A stretch of 64,000 nucleotides of DNA, from the NCBI RefSeq assembly GCF_032452875.1, contig NC_083869.1:126176001-126240000 (forward strand), given 5' to 3'. Positions 20,379 to 44,701 of the stretch are shown piece by piece; the stretch's first letter is position 1, and the number at the start of each line of letters is the position of its first letter. The position numbers and the translations under genes were made by a program. A model generated the notes under the pieces. It worked only from the letters and a program-made list of their open reading frames with translations. It was not told the DNA's origin and ran no database searches. This stretch comes from Bos javanicus (Eukaryota > Chordata > Mammalia > Artiodactyla > Bovidae).

Positions 20379-22179
20379 GTAGGTGGGGTGCCACGGCCCG
20401 AGGGACGGAGCGGAAGAGGCTTTGGCCAGGGAGGGTTACACTGGGCTCTTTGGCCGCTGTGGATCCACCCCTCAGCGGGTCCCAGCTCTTTCTCCACCTT
20501 GCTCTCCAGCCCTCTACGTTCCCTCACAGGCTCCTTCTGTCCCCGGCTGCTACCTGCCAGAGGGGCTTCCAGGCCTAGCCAGCTAGTCTGGTTAACAGGA
20601 CCCAGGTACCCATATGAATTTGGACCTCTGACCTGTGCTGGCCTAACTAAACCCCCCATCCACCATTGTACAGACAGACAGACAGACAGACACACAAACA
20701 CACCCTCTGTGTCGCTTTTTAAACATCATTTCTCTACACACACACACACACATGATGTTTCTCTAACCCAGCGCACATGCACACACAAAACACACATTCC
20801 ATGTCGTTTTTTAAACATTGTTTTTCTACACACTCACAGACACACACATGATGTTTCCCTAACCCACCACGTGCGCTCGCGTGCACACACACGCACACAA
20901 AATGTTTCTCTAATCCAGCACGCGTGCACACTCACACACACACTCCATGTTGCTTTTTAAACATCATTTCTCTACCTACACACACACACACACACGATAT
21001 ACACACACCCTCCATGTCACTTTTTAAACATCATTTCTCTACACACACACATATGATGTTTCTCTAACCCAGCGCACATACACACACACACACACGATGT
21101 TTCTCTAATCCAGTACATGTACACAAACACACACACACACACACGATGTTTCTCTAACCCAATGCGTGTACACACACACATACACGATGTTTCTCTAACC
21201 CAGTGCGTGTACACACACACACACGTTTCTCTAACTCAGTGCGTGTACACAAACACACACACACACACTCCGTGTCGTTTTGTAAACTTCGTTTCTCTAC
21301 ACACACACACATGATGTTTCCCTAACCCAGTGCGTGTACACACACACACACACACACACACACAATGTTTCTCTAACCCAGCAAAGGGCTGAGAAGTGGG
21401 GAGTGAGATTGAAAGGATGTGATAACCACCACTGCCCCTGGTGTTCCCTCCCTAGAACTCACGGTGCAGATCTCCCAGGAGACGACCGCAGATGCCATTG
21501 CCAGGAAGCTGAGACCCTATGGAGCCCCAGGTTTGGTCCTGACGTGATGAGGAGTGCGGAGAGGAGAGGGGACAGCCCTCGCGGCCCCCAACCTGCCCCT
21601 CTCCCAGCTTCCTCCTGGGGTGGGTGAGGATGGGTCAGAAAAGGAGGAGAGGCCCGAGCAGCCTCTTACCCTATATCTGTCCTGCAGGCTGGCTCAAAGA
21701 TTCCGCTGGGAGAGATTCAGGGGGATGCCCCTGAGCCAGGAGGTGGGCAGGTGCCTAGAGCCTGAATCGAAACCCCGGTCACTGGAGAGGAAAGTGGAGG
21801 GCGGGGGAGACGGGCACCCACTGCTGCTGAAAAGGCACCCTGTGTGGTCTCTACAGCTATCTTCTTGGTTTTCATTCCCCTTGGGAATGACCCTTGGCAG
21901 GGTCATTCCCCTTTACAGGGAGCAAGACTGGGGTTGAGAGAGGCGAAGAAGCTGAGTGGCTCACCCAGCCAGGACGAACCTGACCCAGGCTCAAGTCCCC
22001 CTCTGTTTCTTTTCAGCAGGTTGTTCCCTGCCCGAGTGCTTTGCATGAGCTCCTCCCCATCTCTGAGCCTCTGTTTCCTCCTTCCTTCCCCAGCAGGATA
22101 CCCTGCCAGCCACGACTCATCCTTCCAGGGCACCGACACAGACTCTTCAGGGGCACCCCTGCTCCAGGTGTACTGCTAA
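19340..22179 (+). CDS. KDF1: KDF1, keratinocyte differentiation factor 1
   Basis: Coding exons 19340-20378, 21456-21530 and 22097-22179 join in frame to 398 codons, the same length as the human protein (formerly C1orf172). The start MPRPGHPRPS and the end ...SSGAPLLQVYC match. KDF1 balances proliferation and differentiation in epidermis, is needed for barrier and tooth formation, and acts at the cell cortex and cytoplasm. Visible parts: a Pro/Arg-rich N terminus; a Trp/Cys-rich block at about residues 74-112 (ten or more cysteines, candidate palmitoylation or metal sites); and a conserved helical region at about 232-306. Phe251 in TELFSVH is the position altered in a human ectodermal dysplasia family. 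No known enzyme domain. All splice junctions are GT-AG. It is convergent with NUDC. Strong identification. Confidence 0.97.
20379..21455 (+). other. KDF1: KDF1 intron 2
   Basis: GT...AG intron of 1077 bp. More than half of it is a compound CA-rich tandem repeat (20671-21372). Confidence 0.9.
20671..21372. repeat. Compound (CA)n-rich minisatellite in KDF1 intron 2
   Basis: (CAGA)5 at 20671-20691 is followed by alternating modules. Module A contains ATGATGTTTCTCTAACCCAG plus a short GCGYGTAC spacer. Module B contains TTTTTAAACATCATTTCTCT. (CA)4-12 runs join the modules, and about ten modules are present. AAACATCAT of module B and ATGATGTTT of module A are perfect complements (20721-20729 with 20752-20760; 21026-21034 with 21053-21061). 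Confidence 0.9.
21456..21530 (+). CDS. KDF1: KDF1 coding exon 3
   Basis: 75-nt exon after acceptor 'ccctccctag', encoding ELTVQISQETTADAIARKL then RPYGAP with the first base of the next codon. Donor is CAG|GTTTGG. Identical in reading phase to the human gene. Confidence 0.95.
21531..22096 (+). other. KDF1: KDF1 intron 3
   Basis: GT...AG intron of 566 bp with no clear repeat. Its acceptor is a NAGNAG (CAGCAG at 22091-22096). Confidence 0.85.
22097..22179 (+). CDS. KDF1: KDF1 last coding exon
   Basis: Encodes YPASHDSSFQGTDTDSSGAP then LLQVYC and stop TAA at 22177-22179. The distal AG of the CAGCAG acceptor restores the human Gly codon (G|GA). Confidence 0.95.
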
Positions 22180-22760
22180 CCCTCGCCAGGCCCAGTCCTG
22201 CCACCCCATCTGAGAGAAGTACAGTCTACAGCATGAAGAGAGGGACCAGAGCCCCACTTTGTGGGAGGCAGGGCCTGGAGCCCAGAAGCAGTGCCCACTC
22301 TGGCTCCTCCCGCCTTGGCTGAATGGTTCCCGAGCCACATGCATTTCACTGGGCTGTGGTGCCCACGTTCCCCCGGGGTCCCTCGCTGGCCTGGGCCCTG
22401 CCTGGGCCTGTTCCTTCCTGCCCAGTCTTCAGAAGGCCTGGGTCATGGAAAGCAAAAGCTGAGGAGGGGACTTCTGGGATTGAATCCCAACTCCACCCCC
22501 ATAACACGCTCCCCCTGTAACATACAACCCATAATCTATCATGCAGTCCTCCCCCTCCCCAGGATAGAGGGGTAACAGCTCAAAGAAGCTTGTCTTAAAT
22601 GTATTGGGTTTGAGGGCAGGCAGGACCTCTGTCTGGAACTCTGTGGACAGTGCCCACACCATGTTATGTTCTGTTGAGCAGTTAGGTTCTTGGCTGGTGT
22701 TCTACATACTAATGTGACCATAGTACAAACTTAATAGATATCTGTCTGCTCATCTTGGCT
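22180..22760 (+). other. KDF1: KDF1 3' UTR
   Basis: No introns or repeats are evident. The best poly(A) signal is the variant AATAGA at 22733-22738, followed by T/G-rich sequence at 22741-22775. The end is approximate. Confidence 0.6.
22733..22738 (+). terminator. KDF1: Candidate KDF1 poly(A) signal, AATAGA
   Basis: Non-canonical hexamer with a downstream U/GU-rich tract (tgtctgctcatcttggctgt). No AATAAA or ATTAAA is closer. Confidence 0.45.
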
Positions 22761-23344
22761 GTCATGCTGTCCTTTCTGTCTCATTTGCCTAACTGCTGCC
22801 TGGAGCAGAAGACCACACAGAGCATCCATCCTGGCTTAGTGCCATGGGGTTGAGATCAGAAGGCTGAACTGAGAGCAGTAAGGCCCATCTCTCAGGCTCA
22901 TCACAGTGAGTTCCAGGAGATCGAGACAAGTGCAGTGTCTGTATCTTAGAAGGATTTATCAAGTGGCTTCTGTCATGGTTGAGAGGTCTGTCTAAGCAGA
23001 CCTTTTGCCCCAGTTCACTGCCCACATGTGGCCGCTTCTGGCCATCCTTGCAGCTTCCCCAAACCCTAAGAGCACGTCAGCCTCCGCGCTCCCCACCTCA
23101 GGCCTGAGGCTCCCTCCATCTCTCCCTGGAGCCGACAGCACCGAGGATCCCTGGTGTCTTCTTGGGGTGGGGTCATTCTTTGACAGGGGCTGGGGCTCAG
23201 GGGCATTAAGGAGTTGAGAGGGTCACATACTAGTAACTGTGGCTCTGTACCCAGAAGCTGGCCTCTTGGCACTTCTGCCCCCAAGCTGGCAAACTGACCT
23301 GTATGATGTCCCCTGTATGGACATCAGAGCCCAGCTGGGTTCAG

Positions 23345-23512
23345 AAAAGTAAAAGTGAAAGTCGCTCAGTCATGTCTGACTCTTTGGGACCCTTGCCAGG
23401 CCAGAATCTGGAGTGGGTAACCTTTCCCTTCTCCAGGGGAATCTTCCCAGCCCAGGGATCAAACCAGGGTCTCCTGCATTGCAGGCGGATTCTTCACCAA
23501 TGGAGCTCTGCG
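23345..23512 (-). repeat. Bov-tA SINE (antisense)
   Basis: Shows 'gtgaaagtcgctcagtcatg' through 'attgcaggcggattcttcac'. Confidence 0.85.
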
Positions 23513-23860
23513 GGTTCAGAAGGCTCCTGCCACTCCTCACACACAGGGGTGTGTCTGTCCTCAGTGAGACCAGAGCAGGCCCGCCGGCCAAGTCCCCACA
23601 GATAAAGCTAGGTGTCCGGGGCCCCTCTCTGCCCCACTTCACCTGCAGCCGCCCCCACTGCCCTTTCTCCTGTCCTCAGGGGCACCCTTGGAAGCTGACT
23701 AGACAAACTGCTTGTCTGTTCAGTTTCCTATTGGACACAATGGATGGTCCCTGTGGCCATGACCGCAGGCTCAGTACCAGTGATAGAACTGGCCGCCCTC
23801 CTTAGGCTCTGCTGTTCCATCCAGGTCGTGGCCCTTGGTGATTGAAAGTAACCACAGGCC

Positions 23861-24175
23861 AGGAATTCCCTGGTAGCCCAGTAGTTAGAACTCTGCACTT
23901 CCACTGCTTCCCTGGTGGCTGAACCTATCTGCAAAGTGGGAGACTGGGGTTCGATCCCTGAGTCAGGAAGATCCCCTGGAGAAGGGAAAGGCAATCCACT
24001 CCAGTATTCCTGCCTGGAGAATTACATGGACAGAGGAGCCTGGCGGGCTAGTCCATGGGGTCACGAAGAGTCAGACACGACGGAGCAACTTTCACTTTCA
24101 CAAGGGGCAAGGGTTAAATCCCTGATCGGGGAGCTAAGATTCCACATGCCACAGTGTGGCCACCAAAAAAATTTT
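23861..24175 (+). repeat. CHR-type SINE split by a Bov-tA
   Basis: The CHR head (23861-23905, 'gaattccctggtagcccagt') and the CHR body (24101-24175, 'ttaaatccctgatcggggag' plus A-rich tail) are separated by a Bov-tA at 23906-24100. Confidence 0.85.
23906..24100 (+). repeat. Bov-tA nested in CHR SINE
   Basis: Starts 'gcttccctggtggctgaacc' and ends with 'cacgacggagcaactttcac'. Confidence 0.85.
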
Positions 24176-24276
24176 TTTAAATGGTGAGGAAAATGACCAT
24201 GGGGCACTGGAGCCCAGGGATATCACTGGACAGAGCAGAGTCATGCTACAGCCCCTCCACCTTAGCCTTGGCCCTT

Positions 24277-24765
24277 GTTCAGTCACTAAATCGTGTCCGA
24301 CTGTTTGCAACCCCACAGACTGCAGCATGACAGGCCTCCCCGTCCCTCACCATCTCCCAGTTTGCCCAAGTTCGTGTCCATTGAATCGGTGACACCATCC
24401 ACGTCGTCCCCTTCTCCTCCTGCCCTCAATCTTTCCCAGCATCAGGGTCTTTTCCAATGAGTCAGCTGTTTGCATCAGGTGGCCATAGTATTAGAGCTTC
24501 AACATCAGGCCTTCCAGAGAATATTCAGGGTTGACTCCCTGAAGATTGACTGTTTTGATCTCCTTGCTTTCCAAGGGAGCCCTCGAGGGTTGTTTCCAGC
24601 ACCAGTTTGGTTCTCTGCTCTTTATGGTCCCACTCTCACATCCCTACATGACTACTGGAAAGAACGTGGCCTTGACTATACGGTCCTTTGTCAGCAAAGT
24701 GATGTCTCTGCTCCTTAAGACGCTGTCTAGGTTTGTCACAGCTTTCCTGCCAAGAAGCAATCTGA
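24277..24765 (-). mobile_element. BovB LINE 3' fragment (antisense)
   Basis: Antisense BovB 3' text from 'ttgttcagtcactaaatcgt' to 'gtcacagctttcctgccaag'. Degenerate, with several small deletions relative to the other copies. Confidence 0.88.
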
Positions 24766-25690
24766 CCTTAGAAAATGGGCCTCTGGGGCCAAAGATTTTT
24801 TTGAGCCCCATTATCCAAGCTCAGCCTTGGGAACCACTACTGGCATTCCCAGAAAAAGGGGTTTGTAAGTTTGATAAACAGACAAAGCCAAATACTGCAT
24901 AGCTTGTCTTTAACAAGCTATTCTGAGATGCCAAAAGGACACATATGCTGTGTCCTAGAAATTCAGGGGTCACCCGTGGCTCACAGAGCACAGCACCCTG
25001 GGCAAGTGAACCCATTCCTCTTGTTACCATAACCTCTATGGCACTCTGCACTGTGACCTGTACTTCCTGCCAAAGCGGGGCAAGGGTCAGCTCTGGTGGC
25101 TGGATTGGGGCAAAAGAGAACACCTCTCCAGCCTGAGCACAGCCTCAGTGGCTCACTCTGAGAAGCCCTAAAATCTGCAAGGGTCCAGGTCAAAGACACA
25201 CAACAGGCTCCATTGGGCTTCCCCCTGCCTTCCCAGCCAGATCCCCACCACACACAAAGCCCATCTGAGGCCTAGGCAGTGCCCCTAGCCTTTGCTGCTT
25301 GCTCTCTGCCTCTGGGAAGTAGTGTGTAGTTTTAGAAACACTTGCTCCAGGACTAGAGGACAGACCCAGTGCAGTGGGAAATTGTCTCAGAGATGAAAAC
25401 AGAAATCAAGTCAGGCTGGTCTTAAATGCTGCAGAGTCATGGGCCCCTGGGAGAATCTGACATATGTTTGATGCCTGTAACCAACACCTTTTGTTCAAAA
25501 TCATACACAGACTAAAAGCCTTGTCTGAATCCTCTAAGGAATGAGAAACTGAGCCCAGGGAGGGACAAGGACTTGCCCTAGATCACATGGCAGAGCCTGG
25601 GTGAGCAGCCAAGCCCCCAGGTGGCAGCAGCAGTCTTAAGAGGCCTGAACCCCAGAGAAAGGCCAGAGAGAAGAGAAGACACGAGTGGAA
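24766..25690. other. KDF1-NUDC intergenic stretch
   Basis: A short antisense MIR-like piece lies at about 25525-25605 ('aaactgagcccagggaggg'). Otherwise nothing is recognised. The genes are tail to tail. Confidence 0.5.
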
Positions 25691-25907
25691 TTGGGTAAAT
25701 GGTTTTAATGTGTAACAGCAGGCCAGCTGGGGAGGACAAGACCCCCCAAGGCCCCAACCCTTCTCCCATGATGGCCTGGGACCTGTGTGTGCCGGCCAGC
25801 CCCGTGCCTGCCCTGGCCCTGCGGCCCACCAGTCCCAGGGAGGGTGGGAGAGGAGAGTGGGGAGCCGGGAGTTCAGCCTGGAGAGTTCAGGGGAGCACAC
25901 ACAGGGG
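25690..25907 (-). other. NUDC: NUDC 3' UTR
   Basis: Runs from the stop codon at 25908-25910 to shortly past the ATTAAA signal. The cleavage point is approximate. Confidence 0.7.
25704..25709 (-). terminator. NUDC: NUDC poly(A) signal (ATTAAA)
   Basis: ATTAAA on the - strand (tttaat on +), about 200 bp beyond the NUDC stop. It is the only common hexamer in that range. Confidence 0.75.
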
Positions 25908-39094
<13,187 letters not shown>

Positions 39095-39767
39095 CGTGCC
39101 AGCTGCTAGCCACGCTCCGAAAACCGAGCTCCGCACTCGCGTCCCGCGCTCCCCGATCCTTTGGATCGCGTCCGTCCAACGGCTCCAGTCCTCCGCTTTC
39201 CGCAGCGGAGCCGGAAACACGCAGGCGCCGTGCCGCCCAGGCCCACCCGCTCACTCCAACGTCCCGCCCCACTTCGAGCCTGCGGCCATTGACCGCGCGG
39301 CAGATAGCCCGCTTTGCCGGCCATTGGTCGACCTGCTGAGCCAATCAAAGAGCGCGTTCCTGAAGCGGTGGGCGGAGCAGAAGGCCCCGGAGTTTGGTGT
39401 GAGTTGCTATGGTTACCAGACGCTGTTTGGAGGCTTCCAGAAAGGTCTGGACACAAATCCGGCGTGGTTGGAATGGAAAAAAAAGGTACAAACTTTGTTC
39501 TTACGCCTTGGGCGTGACTTCCCAGCTTGCAGCAGGGTGAAGTGGAAAATGTTCTGTTATCTCCTCTAACCCTCCCATGGGTCAATTGAGGCCCAAAAAG
39601 GAGAATGGACTCGCCCAGAGAGCAGTCTGCCTCCGTCATCATCACGTGCTCTATATAAATTGTGCAGTCTCAGGGGCCCTGGACTTAGAAGGACTCTGTG
39701 TTTGGATTAATCCTCTTCTGCTAAAGTCTGAAATTTTTAAACAAGAGAGCCCACATTGTCGGTTTAC

Positions 39768-40042
39768 ACTGCTGCTGCTTGCTAAGTCGCTTCAGTCGTG
39801 TCCGACTCTGTGCGACCCCATAGACAGTAGCCCACCAGGCTCCCCCATCCCTGGGATTCTCCAGGCAAAAACACAGGAGTGGGTTGCCATTTCCTTCTCC
39901 AATGCATGAAAGTGAAAAGTGAAAGGGAAGTCGCTCAGTCGTGTCCAACTCTTAGCGACCCCATGGACTGTAGCTCACCAGACTTCTCCATCCATGGGAT
40001 TTCCAGGCAAGAGTACTGGAGTAGGGTGCCATTGCCTTCTCC
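39768..40042 (-). repeat. BovA2 SINE (antisense)
   Basis: Both monomers are present: 'aagtcgcttcagtcgtgtcc' to 'gggtgccattgccttctccc'. Confidence 0.9.
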
Positions 40043-40404
40043 CGGTCCCCGCAAATTATGTAATGAATGATGTATTCAACCTCACTTCTGTTAATGTGTG
40101 GGACAGGTCCCAGTCATCGAAGGCCAACCACTTTACTTTTTCATTGAATTTCATCTTCTCAGTCTCTTCAGGGATTCTACTCTTGTTATTATTCTTTTCT
40201 AAATCTCCTGCATCACAATTTTCTTTCTTCTAGATTATCCCCTTCAACTTACATTTAACTCCACTTCTTTTGTATGATCCCACTTTCTCTTCCTACTACC
40301 CCAATTTTCAACTCTCTTTCACACCAAAACTTGAAAAGATTGCTATACGTGTTTCTCCACTTGATTGCTTTCCATGACTTCTTGATTTACTCTAGTCTTT
40401 TCTT

Positions 40405-40753
40405 TTTTATATATAATTTTATTTAATTTTGGCTGTGCCAGATCTTATTTGCTGGGCTTTTCTCTAGTTATGGAGAGCAGGGGCTACTGTCTAGTGGCTG
40501 TGCATGAGCTTCTCCTTGCAGACCACAGACTCTAGGGTGTGTGGGCTTCAGTAGTTGTAGCCTGTGGGCTCAGTAGTTGCAGTTTCCCCACTCTAGAGTT
40601 GCAGTTGCCATGTTCTAGCACACAGGCTCAATAGTCACGGTACCCAGACTTAGTTGCTCCATGGCATGTGGGATCTTCTGGGACCAAGGATGGAACCCAT
40701 GTCTTCTGCATTGGCAAGAGGATTCTTTACCACTGAGCCACCAGGGAAGCCCT
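40405..40753 (-). repeat. ART2-type SINE (antisense)
   Basis: Antisense long-form element ending 'ccactgagccaccagggaag'. It is flanked by a probable TSD, TAGTCTTTTCTT, near 40393 and 40759. Confidence 0.88.
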
Positions 40754-40779
40754 AATTAGTCTTTTCTTAATACTCTGAA

Positions 40780-40895
40780 ATGGCAACCCACTCCAGTGTT
40801 CTTGCCTGGAGAATCCCAGGGACGGGGGAGCCTGGTGGGCTGCCGTCTATGGGGTCGCACAGAGTCCGACACAACTCAAGTGACTTAGAAGCAAG
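40780..40895 (+). repeat. BovA2 fragment
   Basis: Second monomer only: 'gaatcccagggacgggggag' to 'actcaagtgacttagaagca'. Confidence 0.85.
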
Positions 40896-41019
40896 GTTAC
40901 AATGACCTACTTATTGCCAAAGCCGGTAGACCACTATTATCTTACTCAGCTTCTCAGCTGCATTTGACACAGTTGACCCCTTCTGCCTTCTGGAAGCAAT
41001 TTTTTTCCATAGGCTTCTC

Positions 41020-41385
41020 TTATGGATAGAATTTTATCCCCTCCCCCTAAATTTTTATGTTGACACTCTAACTCCCAATGTGACTATTTTTAGAGATAGG
41101 GCTATTTAAGGGGTAATTAAGGTTAAGGGAATTCGTAAGGGTGGGGCCCTAATCCAATGTCCTTACTGGAAGAGTAACACACCACAGAGACTCCTAAGCA
41201 AGCTGAGGAAAGGCTGTATGAGACAGCTATCAGCAAGCCAAAGAGAGAAGCTTCAGGAGAAAGCAAACCTGCCAACACCTTGATCTCGGCCTTCTACCCT
41301 TCGGAATTATAAGAAAATAAATTTCTGTTGTTTAAGTCACTCAGTCTGTAATAGCTTATTATAGCAGAGGTAGAAAACTAATAGG
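41020..41385 (+). repeat. Ancient LTR-like (ERVL-MaLR-type) solo element
   Basis: Contains 'gggtaattaaggttaaggga', 'agggtggggccctaatccaa', 'gcaaacctgccaacaccttg', and the terminal 'aaaataaatttctgttgttt' with 'cactcagtctgtaat'. This resembles an old noncoding retroviral-like LTR family. Family assignment is tentative. No coding part is present. Confidence 0.5.
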
Positions 41386-41608
41386 GCTTCCATGTATCAC
41401 ACATATCTGCTTTTTCTTCCCACCTTACTAACACTCTTTCTAAGTGTCCTGACCTACCCACATTTATAAATGCTGGGGGCTCTGTCCTTACCTCCTTTTC
41501 TTCTCTGTCTATACTTTCTCTGTAGGTGATCTCATGATGCCTCTGGCCCATATCAATCCTGAGCTCCTGGACAACCCCACTTGGGTTTTACAGTTTTTTC
41601 CCTTATTG

Positions 41609-41778
41609 TTGTTGTTCAGTTGCTAAATCGGGTCTGACTCTTGCAACCCATGGGCTGTAGACCACCAGGCTCCTCTGTCCATGGGATTTCCCAGGCAAGG
41701 ATACTGGAGTGGGTTGCCGTTTCCTTCTCCAGGTGATCTTCCTGACCCAGGGACTGAACCCGTCTCCTGCATTGCACT
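41609..41778 (-). repeat. Bov-tA SINE (antisense)
   Basis: Shows 'gttgttcagttgctaaatcg' to 'gaacccgtctcctgcattgc'. Confidence 0.85.
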
Positions 41779-41794
41779 TGGGGTGACTAGCAGA

Positions 41795-41940
41795 TATCTC
41801 AAAACTCACATGGCTGGTGATGGATGCTGGTGATGGTTGCATAACAGTGTAAATGTACTTAATACCACTGAACTGTACACTTAAAAATGGCTAAAATGGC
41901 AAATGTAATCTTATGTGTATTTTAACACAGTAAGAAATTT
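41795..41940 (+). mobile_element. L1 3' fragment
   Basis: Contains 'accactgaactgtacactta' and 'ggcaaatgtaatcttatgtg'. Confidence 0.65.
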
Positions 41941-42369
41941 TATAACTTTATGAGACAATTTGAAATCTGAACTCAATAGATACTCTGTTATCATTTTCAA
42001 GAATTATTATTTTTAAAAACCAACATGGCCAATATTGATGCTCCCAAACACACACAAATTAATTCTTCCCAAAGTCTTCCCCATTAAACTAAATGGCCCC
42101 TTCAAGTACCGATTTGCAAAAGCCCAAACTTACTCATCCACCGATTTGGACCAGTCAAAATCTGACCTTATCTAGTCCATTAGTAAGTGCTGTTAGCTCT
42201 CCCTCCAAAATACATCCTGATTCTCTTTCTCACCTTGCTGTTTGAAGCAAGATGCTATTACTAGTCTAAACCAGCATTCTCTCTTGCTTGACTTCTAATA
42301 TATCCAACTTCTCACTGGTCTCCTTACTTCCTTTTTTGTCACTTTGTAGTCCATCCCAGTTTGGAACCA

Positions 42370-43775
42370 GTTTGGAACTATTTAAAATCCTAAAAGATGA
42401 TGCTGTTAAAGTGCTGCACTCAATATGCCAACAAATTTGGAAAACTCAGCAGTGGCCACAGGACTGGAAAAGGTCAGTTTTTATTCCAATCCCAAAGAAG
42501 TGAAAAGCCAAAGAATGTTGAAACTACTGCACAATTGCACTCATCTCATACACCAGCAAGGTAATGCTCAAAATTCTCCAAGCCAGACTTCAACAGTACA
42601 TGAACCAAGAACTTCCAGATGTTCAAGCTGGATTTAGAAAAGCCAGAGGAACCAGAAATCAAATTGCCAACATCCGTTGGATCGTTGAAAAAACAAGAGA
42701 GTTCCAGAAAAACATCTATTTCTGCTTCATTAACTACACCAAAGCCTTTGACTGTGTGGATCACAACAAACTGGAAAATTCTTAAAGAGATGGGAATAAC
42801 AGACCACCTTACCTGTCTCCTGAGAAATCTATATGCAGGTCAAGAAGCAACAGTTGGAACCAGACATGGAACAACAGACTGGTTCTAAATCAGGAAAGGA
42901 GTACATCAAGGCTATATATTGCCACCTGCTTATTTAACTTATATGCAGAGTACATCGTGCAGAATGCCAGGCTGGATGAAGCACAAGCTGGAATCAAGAT
43001 TGCATGAGAAATATGAATAACCTGATACACAGCCTCTTGATGAAAGTGAAAAAGGAGAGTGAAAGAGTTGGCTTAAAAATTCAACATTCAGAAAACTAAG
43101 ATCTGGCATCCGGTCTCATCAATTCATGGCAAATAGATGGGGAAACGATGGAAACAATGAGAGAGAGACTTTATTTTGGGGGGCTCCAAAATCACTGCAG
43201 ATGATGATTTCAGCCATGAAATTAAAAGATGCTTGCTCCTAGGAAGGAAAGCTATGACCAATCTAGACAGCATATTAAGAAGCAGATACATTACTTGGCT
43301 GACAAAGGTCCGTCTAGTCAAAGCTATGGTTTTTCCAGTCGTCATGTATGAATGTGAGAGTTGGGTCATAAAGAAAGTTGAGAAAGCTGAGTGCTGAAGA
43401 ATTGATGCTTTTGAACTGTGGTGTTGGAGGCTCTTGAGAGTCCCTTGGACTGCAAGGAGATCCAGCTAGTCCATCCTAAAGGAATCAGTCCTGAATATTC
43501 ATTGGAAGGACTGATGCTGAACCTGAAACTCCAATACTTTGGCCACCTGATTCGAAGAACTGACTCATTTGAAAAGACCCGGGTGCTGGGAAAGATTGAA
43601 GACAGGAGGAGAAGGGGACGACAGAGGATAAGACGGTTAGATGGCATCACCGACTCGATGGACATGAGTTTGGGTGAACTCCGGGAGTTGGTGATGGACA
43701 GGGAAGCCTGGCGTGCTGCAGTCCATGGGGTCGCAAAGAGTCGGACACGACTGAGCAACTGAAGTGAGTTGAGCA
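42370..43775 (+). mobile_element. BovB LINE, 5'-truncated, sense
   Basis: Runs from the reverse transcriptase N-terminal part (HSICQQIWKTQQWPQDWKRS) through the palm (YFCFINYTKAFDCVDHNK) to the 3' end ([12 protein letters not shown]). The segment that should carry the YADD motif is deleted near 43015-43030, and several stops interrupt it. Inactive. Confidence 0.9.
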
Positions 43776-44089
43776 GCCAGAGCAATTGCTCTTAAGGATA
43801 AGCCAGGTTTTGTTACTCCCTTGCTTAAAAGTAGCCCTTCATGGATCGCCACTGTATTCAGGATAAATTCCAAGCTCCCAACCACAACCTTTGAGAAGCA
43901 GCAACATCAGGGCCCTGCCTACCATGCCAGCCTCATCTTGTCTCACACTCTCCTTCACACACCAGAGTCTCTCTTCACTTGCTGCTTTCACTTCCTCAAA
44001 TGCCCCGTCCTAATTCCAAGGCCTTTGCCAGCAACTCCTTTTTACCTATCAAGTCTCAACCCAAATGCCACTTCCTCTGTGAAACTTTG

Positions 44090-44140
44090 TGCGTAGTTGC
44101 TCAGTCGTGTCTGACTCTTTGAGGCCCCATGGACTGCAGC
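44090..44140 (-). repeat. Bov-tA (antisense), left part split by BovB
   Basis: Shows 'gtagttgctcagtcgtgtct' to 'ccccatggactgcag'. The element resumes at about 44702. Confidence 0.8.
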
Positions 44141-44701
44141 CATGAAATTAAAAGACGCTTACTCCTTGGAAGGAAAGTTATGACCAACCTAGATAGCATA
44201 TTCAAAAGCAGAGACATTACTTTGCCAACAAAGGTTCGTCTAGTCAAGGCTATGGTTTTTCCTGTGGTCATGTATGGATGTGAGAGTTGGACTGTGAAGA
44301 AGGCTGAGTGCTGAAGAATTGATGCTTTTGAACTGTGGTGTTGGAGAAGACTCTTGAGAGTCCCTTGGACTGCACAGAGATCCAACCAGTCCATTCTGAA
44401 GGAGATCAGCCCTGGGATTTCTTTGGAAGGACTGATGCTAAAGCTGAAACTCCAGTACTTTGGTCACCTCATGTGAAGAGTTGACTCATTGGAAAAGACT
44501 CTGATGCTGGGAGGGATTGGGGGCAGGAGGAGAAGGAGACGACAGAGGATGAGATGACTGTATGGCATCACTGACTCGATGGACGTGAGTCTCAGTGAAC
44601 TCCGGGAGTTGGTGATGGACAGGGAGGCCTGGCGCGATGCAATTCATGGGGTCACAAAGAGTCGGACACGACTGAGCGACTGATCTGATCTGATCTGATC
44701 T
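44141..44701 (+). mobile_element. BovB LINE 3' part inserted in a Bov-tA
   Basis: Sense BovB beginning at 'ccatgaaattaaaagacgct' and ending in a (GATCT)n tail at 44682-44701. That pentamer microsatellite tail is typical of RTE-class LINEs. Flanked by 'tggactg'. Confidence 0.9.

Noticed and set aside
20094..20960. 288-codon frame starting inside KDF1 exon 2
   Set aside because: It is the wrong frame of KDF1 running into the CA-rich intron repeat (THTHTHDVSL-like text).
20671..21372. Regularly spaced repeats resembling a CRISPR array
   Set aside because: The units are CA-microsatellite-joined modules of varying length in a mammalian intron; no unique spacers and no cas genes.
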